From NCBI GenBank assembly GCA_046076045.1, contig JBJTRI010000042.1, positions 1-60,553 on the forward strand: a stretch of DNA of 60,553 nucleotides, written 5' to 3'. The notes beneath the pieces were generated by a model, which was not told the origin of the DNA, searched no databases, and was given only the letters and a program-made list of their open reading frames with translations. Below are positions 41,650 through 50,693 of this stretch, piece by piece (within the stretch, counting starts at the first letter, position 1; each line of letters opens with the position of its first letter). The translations under genes and the position numbers were made by a program. Source of the DNA: JAIOPA01 sp046076045. GTDB lineage: Bacteria > Eisenbacteria > RBG-16-71-46.

Positions 41650-44600
41650 ATGGACTCGAACCTCTCCGCGCTCGCCCGCGGTCTGCCGCGCGTCGCGCTC
41701 GACGCGCTCGCCGACGCCCTCGGCCGCCTGCCCGCGGACCGTTCGGCGCGCGGGCGCGAGCTCGCGAGGTTCGATCGCATCGAGGGCGTGGCCGCCGACT
41801 CGCGCGGCGTGCGCGCCAACGTGCTCGACGGGCACTGGTACGTGTCGCGCTGGGCGTGGGCCGAGGACGGCGCGCACAACCTGTGCTCGTGCGGTGCGGG
41901 TCGCGCTTGCGAGCACGCGTACGCGCTGGGGGTGATCCTGCTCGCCGAGTCGCGCCGGCTCGGGCGTTGGGACCACGGTCGCTGGGCGCGGCTCGCGCCC
42001 GCCGACCTCGCGGCCGAGCCCGCGGGCGTGGCGGCCGAGGCGCGTCCCGATGCTCGCCACGAGCACGCCGTCGAGGCCCTCGCGCAGTGGGCCGACCGCG
42101 CGCCCGCCGAGCCGCGCCGGTTGCGCGCGGTGCTCCACCTCGAACCCGGACCGCTCGGGGCGATCCTGCTGCTCGAGGCGCGCGTGAGTGGCGCCGGGCT
42201 CGACGACGCGCCGCGCACGTGGCGGCAACTCGACCAGTTGGCGGGCGAGCTCAAGCGCCAGCCCATGCTGTTGTCGCCGCCCGAGGCCCGACTGCTGCGT
42301 GCGCTCGTCTCGCCCGACTTCGCGGCCCCGCACGTGCCGGGAGGCACCCGGCTCGAGCTCACGAGCGAGCGCCTGCAGGCGTTGCTCGACCGCGTGCCCG
42401 AGTCGCCGCACTTCACGTGGTCGCCCGCGGTGCCGCCCGCGCTCGCGGCCCGCGCCGGGGTCACGCCCGGGGCGCGCGCCAGCCTGCACGCCGAGGAGGT
42501 GCGCGTGGTGCCCGTGTGCGACACGAGCACCGAGCCGCCGCGTCTCGAGCTGTCGTTCGAGTGGCCCGACGCCACGACGCGCTCGCTGTGCGACTCGGTG
42601 CTGTTGTCGCCGCTCGGGCTCGCCGCCCCGGGCCGCGCCCACCTCGCGCTCGCGAACGGTCGGTTCGTGCGCGTCGTGGACGAACCGCCGCGCGAGGTCG
42701 TGAAGCTGCTACAGGAGGGCGGGCTGTCGTTGCTGCGCGAGGACGGCGCGGTGCTCGAGAAGCTGTCGCGCTCGTTCCCGGTGGTGCGCAGCGCGCTCCA
42801 GCGCCTCACGCGCGTGCACGACGTGGACGTGATCGGGTGCTTCGAGTTGACCGACGACGACTGGTTGCGCGTGCGCGTGTTCGCGGGTTCGCGCGCCGCG
42901 CGCTGGCGACCGGGGGTCATCGCGCCCGAGGGCGCGGTGTTCGAGTACCGCCCCGCGCTGGGCTGGGTGCGACTGACGCCCGACGAGAGCGTGGTCTCGG
43001 GGTTCGAGTCGGTGGAGCCCGAGGACGACACGCCCGAAGCGACCGAGACCGCGCCCGCGTCCGACGAGGGGTTCGCGGCCGGCGCCGACGCGGCGACCGC
43101 GGACGAGTCGCCCGCCCCCGCGCCGGAGCAGGCGTGGTTCGAGTTGCCCGACCCCGAGCACGTCGCACCGATCGTGGACTGGGTGGAGTCGCTCCCGCAG
43201 GGGGACGCCTCGGGCAAGCGTCGCCGCGGGGCCCCGCCCCAGGTGCCGGTCGGGGCGCCGCCCGGGTGGTGGCTGCGGCTCACCTCGGGGACGCTCGAAC
43301 GCCTCGCCGACGCGTGGGACACGCGCCCGCAGGGCGTGCGTTGGTACGCCGACCCCGGTGCGAGCGGGTTGTTCCGCACGCGCTCGGCCGCGCCGCGCAT
43401 CCGCGTCCGCTCCACCGGCATCGACTGGTTCACCGTCTCGGCGGAGTGGCAGGCCGAGGGGTTGTCGCTCAAGGACGAGGACCTCACGGTGCTGCGCACC
43501 ACGCGCGCCCCGTTCGTGAAGCTGTCGTCGGGCTGGGTCCGGCGCTCCGACCTCGACGCGTTCGAGGACGCCACGCGCCGCCTGGCCGACCTCGGGCTCG
43601 AGGCCGGTGCGGGCGAGGTGCGCGTGCCGCTCTGGCAGTTGGCGCAGGCCGATCCCGCGAGCCTCGAGACGCTCGAGCGCTACGGCGCGTCGTCCACCGA
43701 CCTCGATGCGGTGCGCGCGCTGCGCGAGAGGCTCGCGGCGTTCGCTGGCCTGCCGCGCGTGCCGGTGCCCCAGGGCCTCCAGGCCACGATGCGTCCTTAC
43801 CAGCAGGAGGGACTCGACTTCCTGGCGTGGACCGCGGGCATCGGTCTGGGCGCGGTGCTCGCCGACGACATGGGTCTGGGCAAGACGCTGCAGGCGCTGA
43901 CGTGGATCGCCCACCTCGTCGAGAACGATGCCGCGGGTGGGCCCACGCTGGTGGTGTGCCCCGCCTCCGTCATGCACCACTGGGCGCGCGAGGCGCAGCG
44001 CTTCACGCCGGGCCTGTCGGTGGTGGTGCTCGAGAGCGGGCGCGAGCGCGCCGAGTTGCGCGACCGCGTGCCGCACACCGACCTCGTCATCACCAACTAC
44101 GCGCTGCTGCGGCAGGACATCGAGTTCTGGCGCGAGCACTCGCTGCGAGCGGTCATCCTCGACGAGGCGCAGCAGATCAAGAACCCGTCGGCGGCCGTCA
44201 CGCGCGCCGCGCTCGAACTGCGCGCGCGTCACCGCGTGGCGCTCACCGGTACGCCGCTCGAGAACCGCGCGCTCGACCTGTGGAGCATCGTGTCGTTCGT
44301 GCACCCGGGCTACCTCGGCACGCGCGGCGCGTTCTCGGCGCGCCACGACGCGCCCGACTCGCCGCCGCACCGCCGTCGCCTGCTGGCCGCGCGCCTGCGC
44401 CCGCTGTTGCTGCGCCGGCTCAAGCAGCAGGTCGCGCAGGAGCTGCCGGCGCGCGTCGAGGAGCGCGTGGACTGCGCGCTCACGCCGGGGCAGCGCCGGC
44501 TGTACCTGTCCGAACTCGGCCGCGCGCGCGCGTTCCTCGGCACGCTGCTGGCCGACCCGCAGGGCCTCGAGCGCAACCGCATCCCGGTGCTCGCCACGCT

Positions 44601-45189
44601 CACGCGGCTGCGCCAGATCTGCTGCCATCCCGCGCTGGCGGGTGGGCGCGACGGCCTGGGCTCGGGCAAGTTCGAGACGCTGTTCGAGATGCTCGAGCCG
44701 CTGCTGGCCGAGGGTCACAAGGTGCTGCTGTTCTCGCAGTTCGTGGAGTGCCTCAAGCTCATCCAGGCCGAGTTCACGACCCGCGGCGTGCCCTACCACC
44801 TGCTCACCGGGCAGACCGTGCACCGTGAGCGCGTGGTGAACGCGTTCACCGAGGACCCGAACCCGTGCGTGTTCCTGCTCTCGCTGCGGGCGGGCGGGTT
44901 GGGCCTCAACCTCACGGCCGCGAGCTACGTGATCCTGTTCGACCCGTGGTGGAACCCGGCGATCGAGGCGCAGGCCATCGACCGTACGCACCGCATCGGC
45001 CAGACGCGCACGGTGATCGCGTACAAGCTGCTCACCGAGGGCACGGTCGAGGAGCGCATCTGGGAGTTGCAGGAGCGCAAGAGCGCACTCGCCAAGGACC
45101 TGCTGGGCGAGGAGAGCTTCGCGCGCTCGCTCACGCGCGGCGACCTCGAGTGGCTGCTCTCGCCGCCGCCGGAGCCCGCCAACTCCTAG
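41650..45189 (+). CDS. SWIM zinc-finger SNF2-family helicase
   Basis: A 1179-residue SWI/SNF2 ATPase. A SWIM zinc finger is at residues 79-89 (C79-x-C81-x5-C87-x-H89). The helicase core is in the C-terminal third: Walker A 'ADDMGLGKTLQ' near 738, 'LDEAQQIKN' near 838, 'LTGTPLEN' near 866, then the HelicC half with 'GGLGLNLTAASYVILFDPWW' and 'QAIDRTHRIGQTR' near 1108. The middle (about 90-700) is a poorly conserved region typical of bacterial SNF2-SWIM proteins. It would translocate on dsDNA to remodel protein-DNA complexes. A weak GATGCT hexamer ends 6 nt before the ATG. Confidence 0.93.
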   Translation: MDSNLSALARGLPRVALDALADALGRLPADRSARGRELARFDRIEGVAADSRGVRANVLDGHWYVSRWAWAEDGAHNLCSCGAGRACEHAYALGVILLAESRRLGRWDHGRWARLAPADLAAEPAGVAAEARPDARHEHAVEALAQWADRAPAEPRRLRAVLHLEPGPLGAILLLEARVSGAGLDDAPRTWRQLDQLAGELKRQPMLLSPPEARLLRALVSPDFAAPHVPGGTRLELTSERLQALLDRVPESPHFTWSPAVPPALAARAGVTPGARASLHAEEVRVVPVCDTSTEPPRLELSFEWPDATTRSLCDSVLLSPLGLAAPGRAHLALANGRFVRVVDEPPREVVKLLQEGGLSLLREDGAVLEKLSRSFPVVRSALQRLTRVHDVDVIGCFELTDDDWLRVRVFAGSRAARWRPGVIAPEGAVFEYRPALGWVRLTPDESVVSGFESVEPEDDTPEATETAPASDEGFAAGADAATADESPAPAPEQAWFELPDPEHVAPIVDWVESLPQGDASGKRRRGAPPQVPVGAPPGWWLRLTSGTLERLADAWDTRPQGVRWYADPGASGLFRTRSAAPRIRVRSTGIDWFTVSAEWQAEGLSLKDEDLTVLRTTRAPFVKLSSGWVRRSDLDAFEDATRRLADLGLEAGAGEVRVPLWQLAQADPASLETLERYGASSTDLDAVRALRERLAAFAGLPRVPVPQGLQATMRPYQQEGLDFLAWTAGIGLGAVLADDMGLGKTLQALTWIAHLVENDAAGGPTLVVCPASVMHHWAREAQRFTPGLSVVVLESGRERAELRDRVPHTDLVITNYALLRQDIEFWREHSLRAVILDEAQQIKNPSAAVTRAALELRARHRVALTGTPLENRALDLWSIVSFVHPGYLGTRGAFSARHDAPDSPPHRRRLLAARLRPLLLRRLKQQVAQELPARVEERVDCALTPGQRRLYLSELGRARAFLGTLLADPQGLERNRIPVLATLTRLRQICCHPALAGGRDGLGSGKFETLFEMLEPLLAEGHKVLLFSQFVECLKLIQAEFTTRGVPYHLLTGQTVHRERVVNAFTEDPNPCVFLLSLRAGGLGLNLTAASYVILFDPWWNPAIEAQAIDRTHRIGQTRTVIAYKLLTEGTVEERIWELQERKSALAKDLLGEESFARSLTRGDLEWLLSPPPEPANS

Positions 45190-45199
45190 CGGTCGCGCG

Positions 45200-48100
45200 T
45201 CACAGCTTGCGGAACGGTGGCTGTGCGGGGCGCTTCACGGGCCGGGTCCGGAGCTGCTCGCGCATCCACTCGATCGCGTGTTCCAGCTGCGGGTCGCGAC
45301 CGAGGGCTTCGTCCTCGGGGAGGTTCGTGACCTCGACGTCGGGGTGCACGCCCTCGTTCTCGGCGTACCAGCGGCCCTCGTCGTCGTACTTGGCGAAGTC
45401 GGGGATGTTCACCACGTCGCCGTCCACGAACGGGGTGCGCCGCCACAGCCCCGCCATGCTGCCGCCCGTGGTTCGGCCGAACAGCGGGCCGAGCCCCCGC
45501 TGGCGGAAGAAGTGCGCGACCATGTCGCCACCCGAGCCCGCGTACTCGTTGATGAGTAGGCAGCGGTGGCCGTCGAACGACGAGCGCGGGGTGTGCCACG
45601 GGTAGCCGTCGCGGTTGGTCGAGTACGACCACGTCGTGCGACCCAGCGTCTCGATCATGAACCACGGGATGAGCCCGCCGCGGTTGTAGCGGTCGTCCAC
45701 GATCACGCCCTCGAGCGCGACCTGCGGGAACCACTCCTTCGCGAACCGGGCCATGCCCTTGAAGTCGGTGGTCGCGATGTGCACGTAGCCCACGCGACCG
45801 TCGGTGGCGCGTGCAACGCGCTCGCGGTTCTCGCGCACCCAGGTGGCGTAGCGCAGGTTCGTCTCGGAGGCCACGGGGATCACCGTCACCTGACGCGCGG
45901 CGGGGTCGTTCACCGAGCGCCCGACCGTGAGCACCGTGCGCTGTCCCACCGTGCCCACGAACGGCTCGTACACGTTCATGGGGGCGCGCACCGCGCGACC
46001 GTTGACGGCGAGCAACAGGTCGCCGACCTGCACCGCGAGCCCCGGGGCGGCCAACGGTGGCGCCTCGGGGGCGTTCCAGTCGGTCTCGCGATGGATGCGC
46101 TGGAAGCGGTAGAGCCCCGTGGTGGCGTCGAGCGCCCAGTCCACCCCGAGCAGTCCCGCGTCCACGCCCGGCGGCTCGACGATGTCGCCGCCGTTCACGT
46201 ACGTGTGTGAGGTCGAGAGCTCGCCCACCAACTCGCCGATCAGGTAATTGAGGTCGGCGCGGTGCGCGACATGGGGCACGAGGGCGCGGTAGCGCGCCGC
46301 GAGCACGTCCCAGCGCAGTCCGCCGAGCTCCGCGTCGTAGAAGAAGTCGCGCGCGGTGCGCACCGCCTCCTCGTAGATCTGCCGCCATTCCGCCCGCGGC
46401 TCGACCTGAGCGACGAGTCCCTGCGGCGCGAGCGCCCCCTCGCCGACCGCGTGCTCGCGGGCGGTCTCGACGATGCCCGCCATGCCGTCGCGTTGGTAGA
46501 GCACCCAGCCACCGTCGCGCGACAGCGCGAAGCGGTCGTCCACGTCGGACAGCACGCGCGTGAGCGTGCGCGACGCGAGGTCGTAGTGGTGCAGGTTCAC
46601 GGGCCCGAGCCCCATCTCGTCGGGGATCTCCTCCTGCTCGGTGACCACGAACCCGCCCGGTACGCCGCGCACGCGCGTCAGCCGACCGGAGGGTGCGGGG
46701 AACTCCACGACGCGCCCACCGAGGCCCGCGAGGTCGATGCGCATTCGGTCGGGGGCGGCGAGCGGTGCCGCCGCTCCGAATGGAGCGGCGGTGTCGTCGT
46801 CGTCGCGCGGCGCGAGTGGGGACGGTGTGGTGGTGGTGAGCGCGAGCGCGTACACGCGGTGCGAGGCGCGCAGGAACATGTGCTGCTCGAACACGCCGGG
46901 GTCGGGGCGCATGCGGCGAAGCGAGATGAAGTAGAGGTAGCGCCCGGCGGGGTCGAACGAGGGCGAGAAGTCGTCCGACATGCCGTCGCCGACGCGCTCG
47001 AGGCGACCGGTGTCGTACGACCACAGGTGGACCGTGCGCATGAGCGCCGGCGTCTGGCGCGCGAACACGATCCAGCGCGAATCCGGCGACCACTCGTAAT
47101 CCAGGATGTCGTCGCCGTCGTCCTTGGCGACCAGCGTCACCTTGCCGGTGGCGAGGGTGAGCGCCCACAACCGTCCCGTCTTGTCCGACCACGCCAGCTT
47201 GCGCGCGTCGGGTGACCAGACGGGCGGGTAGCGGTAGGTGCCCGGCTCCTTCGTGACCGCGCGCGGCGCGCTGCGGCCCTCGGGGTCGGCGAGCATGAGC
47301 TGGTACTCGCCCGAGGCGTCGGACCAGAACGCGATCCAGCGACCGTCGGGGGACCATGCCGGGTCGCGCTCGCGCACGCCCGACGACTGCGTGAGGTTGC
47401 GCGGTTCGCCCTCGCCGGTCGGCACGATGAACAGGTCGCCGCGCGCCTCGACGACCGCGCGCTTGAGGTTGGGGGCCAGGTCGAGCCCGCCCATCCAGCG
47501 CGACACGTCGCGGAACTCCGCGCGCGCGCCGGGCAGGTCGGCGGGTAGCACCACGGGCACGCGCGCGAGCTTCTCGGTGGGCAGGTCGATCCGCCACAGC
47601 CAGCCGCCGTTCTCGAACACGATGCCGTCGGGGCCGATCGCCGGCGACTTCACGTCGAAGGTCTCGAACCGCGTCACCTGCCGGTGCGTGCCGCGGTCGA
47701 GGTCGAGCGCCCACAGGTTCACCGTGCGCCCGCCGCGGTCCGAGGCGTAGTAGAGCGTGCGCTCGTGGAACATGGGCCACTCGTCGGGCCCGGGATGCTC
47801 GGCGGTCAGGTTGCGGCTCGTGCGCGCGGCGACATCGTAGAGCCACACGTTGGGGGCGTTGCCGCCGCGGTAGCGCTTCCAGTTGCGCCGGTCGAACGTG
47901 GGCGAGACGAACGCCAGCAGTCGCCCGTCGGCGGACCAACTCGCATGGCCCGCGCTCGACAGCGGCAGCGGCTGCTCGAACCCGCCGCGCGCCGGCACGA
48001 CGAAGAACCGGTCGTAGCGCGGGCTGTACGAGCGCGGCGAGCGGAACAGGATGGAGTCGCCATCGGGCGTCCACTCCACCATCTGGTCGAACGCCGAATG

Positions 48101-48463
48101 GAACGTGAGCCGCGTGGGCACGCCGCCGCCGGCCGGGATCGTGAACACGTCGGGGTTGCCGTCGTACTCACCCGTGAACGCGATGCGGGTGCCGTCGGGC
48201 GAGAACCGCGGCATGACCTCGTAGCCTTCATCGCTCGTGAGCCGCACCGCGGTGCCACCGGTGCGCGCCACCGTCCACAGGTCGCCGGCGTACACGAACA
48301 CGATGCGATCGCCGTGCAGGTCGGGCATGCGCAGCAACCGCCCCTCGTCGGGCGCGGGGACGACGATGGGTTCGACGGTCGCTGCGAGCGAGGGGGCCGC
48401 GAGGAGTGCGAGCAGGGCGAGGGCGGCGAGCGACGACGGACGACGGGGGACGGAACCGGGCAT
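45200..48463 (-). CDS. tricorn protease homolog
   Basis: A 1087-residue exported S41-type protease. Signal peptide about 1-28; a six- and a seven-bladed beta-propeller (WD-like blades such as 'FSPDGTRIAFTGEYDGNPDV', 'WSPDARKLAWSDKTGRLWAL') precede the C1-PDZ-C2 core. Catalytic residues are visible: His753 in 'STSHTYVN' and Ser977 in 'YAGSGGDM'; a Glu in 'AENEGVHPD' completes the tetrad. The PDZ part has 'LGVDWALDATTGLYRFQRI'. It degrades peptides released by larger proteases, here in the periplasm. Start ATG 48463. It converges on the SNF2 gene. Confidence 0.93.
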   Translation of the reverse strand: MPGSVPRRPSSLAALALLALLAAPSLAATVEPIVVPAPDEGRLLRMPDLHGDRIVFVYAGDLWTVARTGGTAVRLTSDEGYEVMPRFSPDGTRIAFTGEYDGNPDVFTIPAGGGVPTRLTFHSAFDQMVEWTPDGDSILFRSPRSYSPRYDRFFVVPARGGFEQPLPLSSAGHASWSADGRLLAFVSPTFDRRNWKRYRGGNAPNVWLYDVAARTSRNLTAEHPGPDEWPMFHERTLYYASDRGGRTVNLWALDLDRGTHRQVTRFETFDVKSPAIGPDGIVFENGGWLWRIDLPTEKLARVPVVLPADLPGARAEFRDVSRWMGGLDLAPNLKRAVVEARGDLFIVPTGEGEPRNLTQSSGVRERDPAWSPDGRWIAFWSDASGEYQLMLADPEGRSAPRAVTKEPGTYRYPPVWSPDARKLAWSDKTGRLWALTLATGKVTLVAKDDGDDILDYEWSPDSRWIVFARQTPALMRTVHLWSYDTGRLERVGDGMSDDFSPSFDPAGRYLYFISLRRMRPDPGVFEQHMFLRASHRVYALALTTTTPSPLAPRDDDDTAAPFGAAAPLAAPDRMRIDLAGLGGRVVEFPAPSGRLTRVRGVPGGFVVTEQEEIPDEMGLGPVNLHHYDLASRTLTRVLSDVDDRFALSRDGGWVLYQRDGMAGIVETAREHAVGEGALAPQGLVAQVEPRAEWRQIYEEAVRTARDFFYDAELGGLRWDVLAARYRALVPHVAHRADLNYLIGELVGELSTSHTYVNGGDIVEPPGVDAGLLGVDWALDATTGLYRFQRIHRETDWNAPEAPPLAAPGLAVQVGDLLLAVNGRAVRAPMNVYEPFVGTVGQRTVLTVGRSVNDPAARQVTVIPVASETNLRYATWVRENRERVARATDGRVGYVHIATTDFKGMARFAKEWFPQVALEGVIVDDRYNRGGLIPWFMIETLGRTTWSYSTNRDGYPWHTPRSSFDGHRCLLINEYAGSGGDMVAHFFRQRGLGPLFGRTTGGSMAGLWRRTPFVDGDVVNIPDFAKYDDEGRWYAENEGVHPDVEVTNLPEDEALGRDPQLEHAIEWMREQLRTRPVKRPAQPPFRKL

Positions 48464-48495
48464 GGGGGAGGGGCTCGACCTCGGGGCACGGGGGT

Positions 48496-48515
48496 GATTC
48501 CGACGAGTCGGAATC
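48496..48515. promoter_or_regulatory. 20-bp palindromic operator candidate
   Basis: GATTCCGAC ga GTCGGAATC, perfect 9-bp arms. It covers the GAGATT -10-like hexamer (48514-48519) that lies 17 nt from TTGACC (48537-48542, minus strand), so a protein bound here would block the tricorn promoter. Confidence 0.55.
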
Positions 48516-48570
48516 TCGCGACCGGGAGCGGCGGGGTCAAGGATTCGTTCAGTCGAGCGCGTGCCCCTAG

Positions 48571-48705
48571 TGCGGCGAAGATTGTTGAGATCCCGGGGAC
48601 AACGGGTTAGCGGCGCGGGGGCGGCGATCCGGCGACGGATTCGCAATGGTTTACGGGCGCGGATCGAGGGCCGTGCCACTCCTCAACAATCTTCGCCGCA
48701 CAACC
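48571..48705 (+). repeat. leader repeat element, copy 2 (complete)
   Basis: Left arm TGCGGCGAAGATTGTTGAG at 48571-48589 is the exact reverse complement of the right arm CTCAACAATCTTCGCCGCA at 48682-48700. Between them lies ATTCGCAATGGTTTACGG (48640-48657), also present in copy 3. Both copies are bounded on the left by CCCTAG. It sits about 90 nt before the HEAT-repeat gene. Confidence 0.8.
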
Positions 48706-48791
48706 CTCGGCTCAAGGCCCCCTGGGGCCGTGCCGATGACCTCCACGGGACCATGACCCGGTCCCGCCCTCCGAAGGGGAGAGAGCCATCC

Positions 48792-50693
48792 ATGGATGAG
48801 ATCCGCCGCGCCGACGATGGCGAGCCGCCATCGCCGGACGCGCCTCGTGACCCGTTCTCGGGTCCCGAGCCCACGCACCTGACCCCACCGCCGCTCGCGC
48901 GCCCGGTGACGGTCGGCGCGCACGCGGATCCGGCGTCGCACGACGACGGCCATGACGGCGACGAGCCGCACGCCCGGGCTGGGGCGGCGCTGCCCCCCGC
49001 GATCCAGGCGGCGGCGCTGTGGTTGCGCATGTTCGCGCGCACGGTCAAGACCTGTCGGCTCTATGACGCGGCCAACCCCACCGTGCTGCGCTTCCGCGAG
49101 GAGCTCGCGCAGGCGCTCGACCGTACGCTCGCCGAACACGGCCCGATCACCTATCGCTTCACCGACCACGAGATCGCGTGCGACGAGCACGTGGTGTACG
49201 GGGCGCGCTCGCGCGAGGACAACCTGGCGTTCGCGTTCTATCGCGACGGGGTGCGCGGCCTCACGCTGCGCCCGGGCGTGAGTGACGTGGAATGTCGCTC
49301 ACTCGTGGACGCGGTGCTGGCCGTGACCGGGCAGAACCTGGACGGCGACGACCTCGTGACGCTGCTGTGGGAGGCGAACCTCCGCCACGTGGACGTGGAC
49401 TACATCCCCGCCGAGGGCGAGGCGGGCGGGGAGTCCGCCACGGTGGGCACGCCCGACGACGGCGCGGGTCCGCTGCTGCCGTGGCCGGTGGCCACCGAAT
49501 CCGACGGGCCGGCGGGTGCGGGCGACGGTCGCACGACGCGCGGGCACGACGACACCGAGGCGCACGGCGAACGCTCCGAGGACTGGGCGCTCGGCGAGTC
49601 GCCCGACGAGGTCGAGGCGACGTTCGCCGAACTGGACTTCATGGCGCCCGACGAGACGCGCCGCTTCATGGCCGAGTACGACGCCGAGCGGCGCGTGCCG
49701 CCCGCGACGGCCGCGCTCGCGGTCGCGTACGCGTGCCTGCACACCGAGGTCAGCGAGGACGACCGGCGCGAGATGACGCTGTTCCTGCCGCGCGTGTTGC
49801 GTGCGGCCATCGCCGCCGGCTCATGGGCCGACGCGCGCGAGACGCTGCGTCTGGTGCGCGAGGCCAACACCGGCGAGTGGTCCGACGAGATGTTCACGCA
49901 GGAGGTCCTGCAGCCCGTGAGCGTGACGCGCGTGGTCGAGCGCCTCGACGCGCAGGGGCTGGCCGCGGTCGCCGAATTCCTCGCGCTCGCGCACGAGCTG
50001 GGACCGGCCGCGCTCGATTGGCTCACGCTGGTGCTCTCGGAGTCGCAGACGCGCATGACCCGACAGGTCGTCGCCGAGGCGATCGCGGCGCGCGTGAAGC
50101 AGGATCCCACGCGCATCGCGCCGTGGTTGAACGACCCGCGCTGGTACGTGGTGCGCAACGTCGTGCACATCCTCGGTTGGGTCGGCGGTCCGGCCATCGT
50201 GCCGTTGCTGCAGACCGCGGTGCGCTATCCCGATCCGCGCGTGGTGGCCGAGGTGGTGCATGCGCTCCAGCACGTCGAACTGCGCCTCGCGCGCCCGGTG
50301 CTCATCAAGGCCATCGAGGGCGCCGACCCCAAGGTGTTCCTGCAGATCCTGCACTCGCTCTCGGCCGCGCGCGATCCCGCCGTGGCGCGTTACGTCGTCG
50401 CGTTCCTCGAGCAGGACCGCTTCCTCAAGCGCCCCGCCGAGGAGCGTCGCGCCATCTACGCCGCCATCGCCAGCACCGGCGGCGACGAGGTGGTGCCCGA
50501 ACTCGCCGAGCAGCTGCACGGCGGTAAGTGGTTCGACCGCGAGCAGGAGATCCACCGCCACGCCGTGGCGCGCTGCCTGTTGCGCATCGGCACTCCCAAG
50601 GCGATCTCGGTGATCGAGGCCGGCGCGCAGTCGAACCGCGCCCCGGTTCGGCAGGCGTGCGAGACCGCATTGCAGTCCCGGAGGGCCGCATGA
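48792..50693 (+). CDS. HEAT-repeat protein with an N-terminal domain shared with the downstream HD-GYP protein
   Basis: A 633-residue cytoplasmic protein. The first 65 residues are Pro/Asp/His-rich and disordered. Residues about 70-190 form a domain ('RTVKTCRLYDAANPTVLRF', 'DEHVVYGA', 'RDGVRGLTLRPGVSDVECRS') that is visibly similar to the N-terminus of the HD-GYP protein encoded next. Residues about 270-633 form HEAT-type helical repeats ('VVRNVVHILGWVGGPAIVPLL', 'VVAEVVHALQHVELRLARPVL'). ATG 48792 follows GGGGAGAGA. The stop overlaps the HD-GYP start by four bases, so the pair is coupled. It is likely a scaffold or sensor partner. Confidence 0.8.
   Translation: MDEIRRADDGEPPSPDAPRDPFSGPEPTHLTPPPLARPVTVGAHADPASHDDGHDGDEPHARAGAALPPAIQAAALWLRMFARTVKTCRLYDAANPTVLRFREELAQALDRTLAEHGPITYRFTDHEIACDEHVVYGARSREDNLAFAFYRDGVRGLTLRPGVSDVECRSLVDAVLAVTGQNLDGDDLVTLLWEANLRHVDVDYIPAEGEAGGESATVGTPDDGAGPLLPWPVATESDGPAGAGDGRTTRGHDDTEAHGERSEDWALGESPDEVEATFAELDFMAPDETRRFMAEYDAERRVPPATAALAVAYACLHTEVSEDDRREMTLFLPRVLRAAIAAGSWADARETLRLVREANTGEWSDEMFTQEVLQPVSVTRVVERLDAQGLAAVAEFLALAHELGPAALDWLTLVLSESQTRMTRQVVAEAIAARVKQDPTRIAPWLNDPRWYVVRNVVHILGWVGGPAIVPLLQTAVRYPDPRVVAEVVHALQHVELRLARPVLIKAIEGADPKVFLQILHSLSAARDPAVARYVVAFLEQDRFLKRPAEERRAIYAAIASTGGDEVVPELAEQLHGGKWFDREQEIHRHAVARCLLRIGTPKAISVIEAGAQSNRAPVRQACETALQSRRAA

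Noticed and set aside
48571..48705. Known c-di-GMP (GEMM) riboswitch in front of the HD-GYP operon
   Set aside because: The conserved GEMM core sequences are absent, and the same element precedes genes with no c-di-GMP link.
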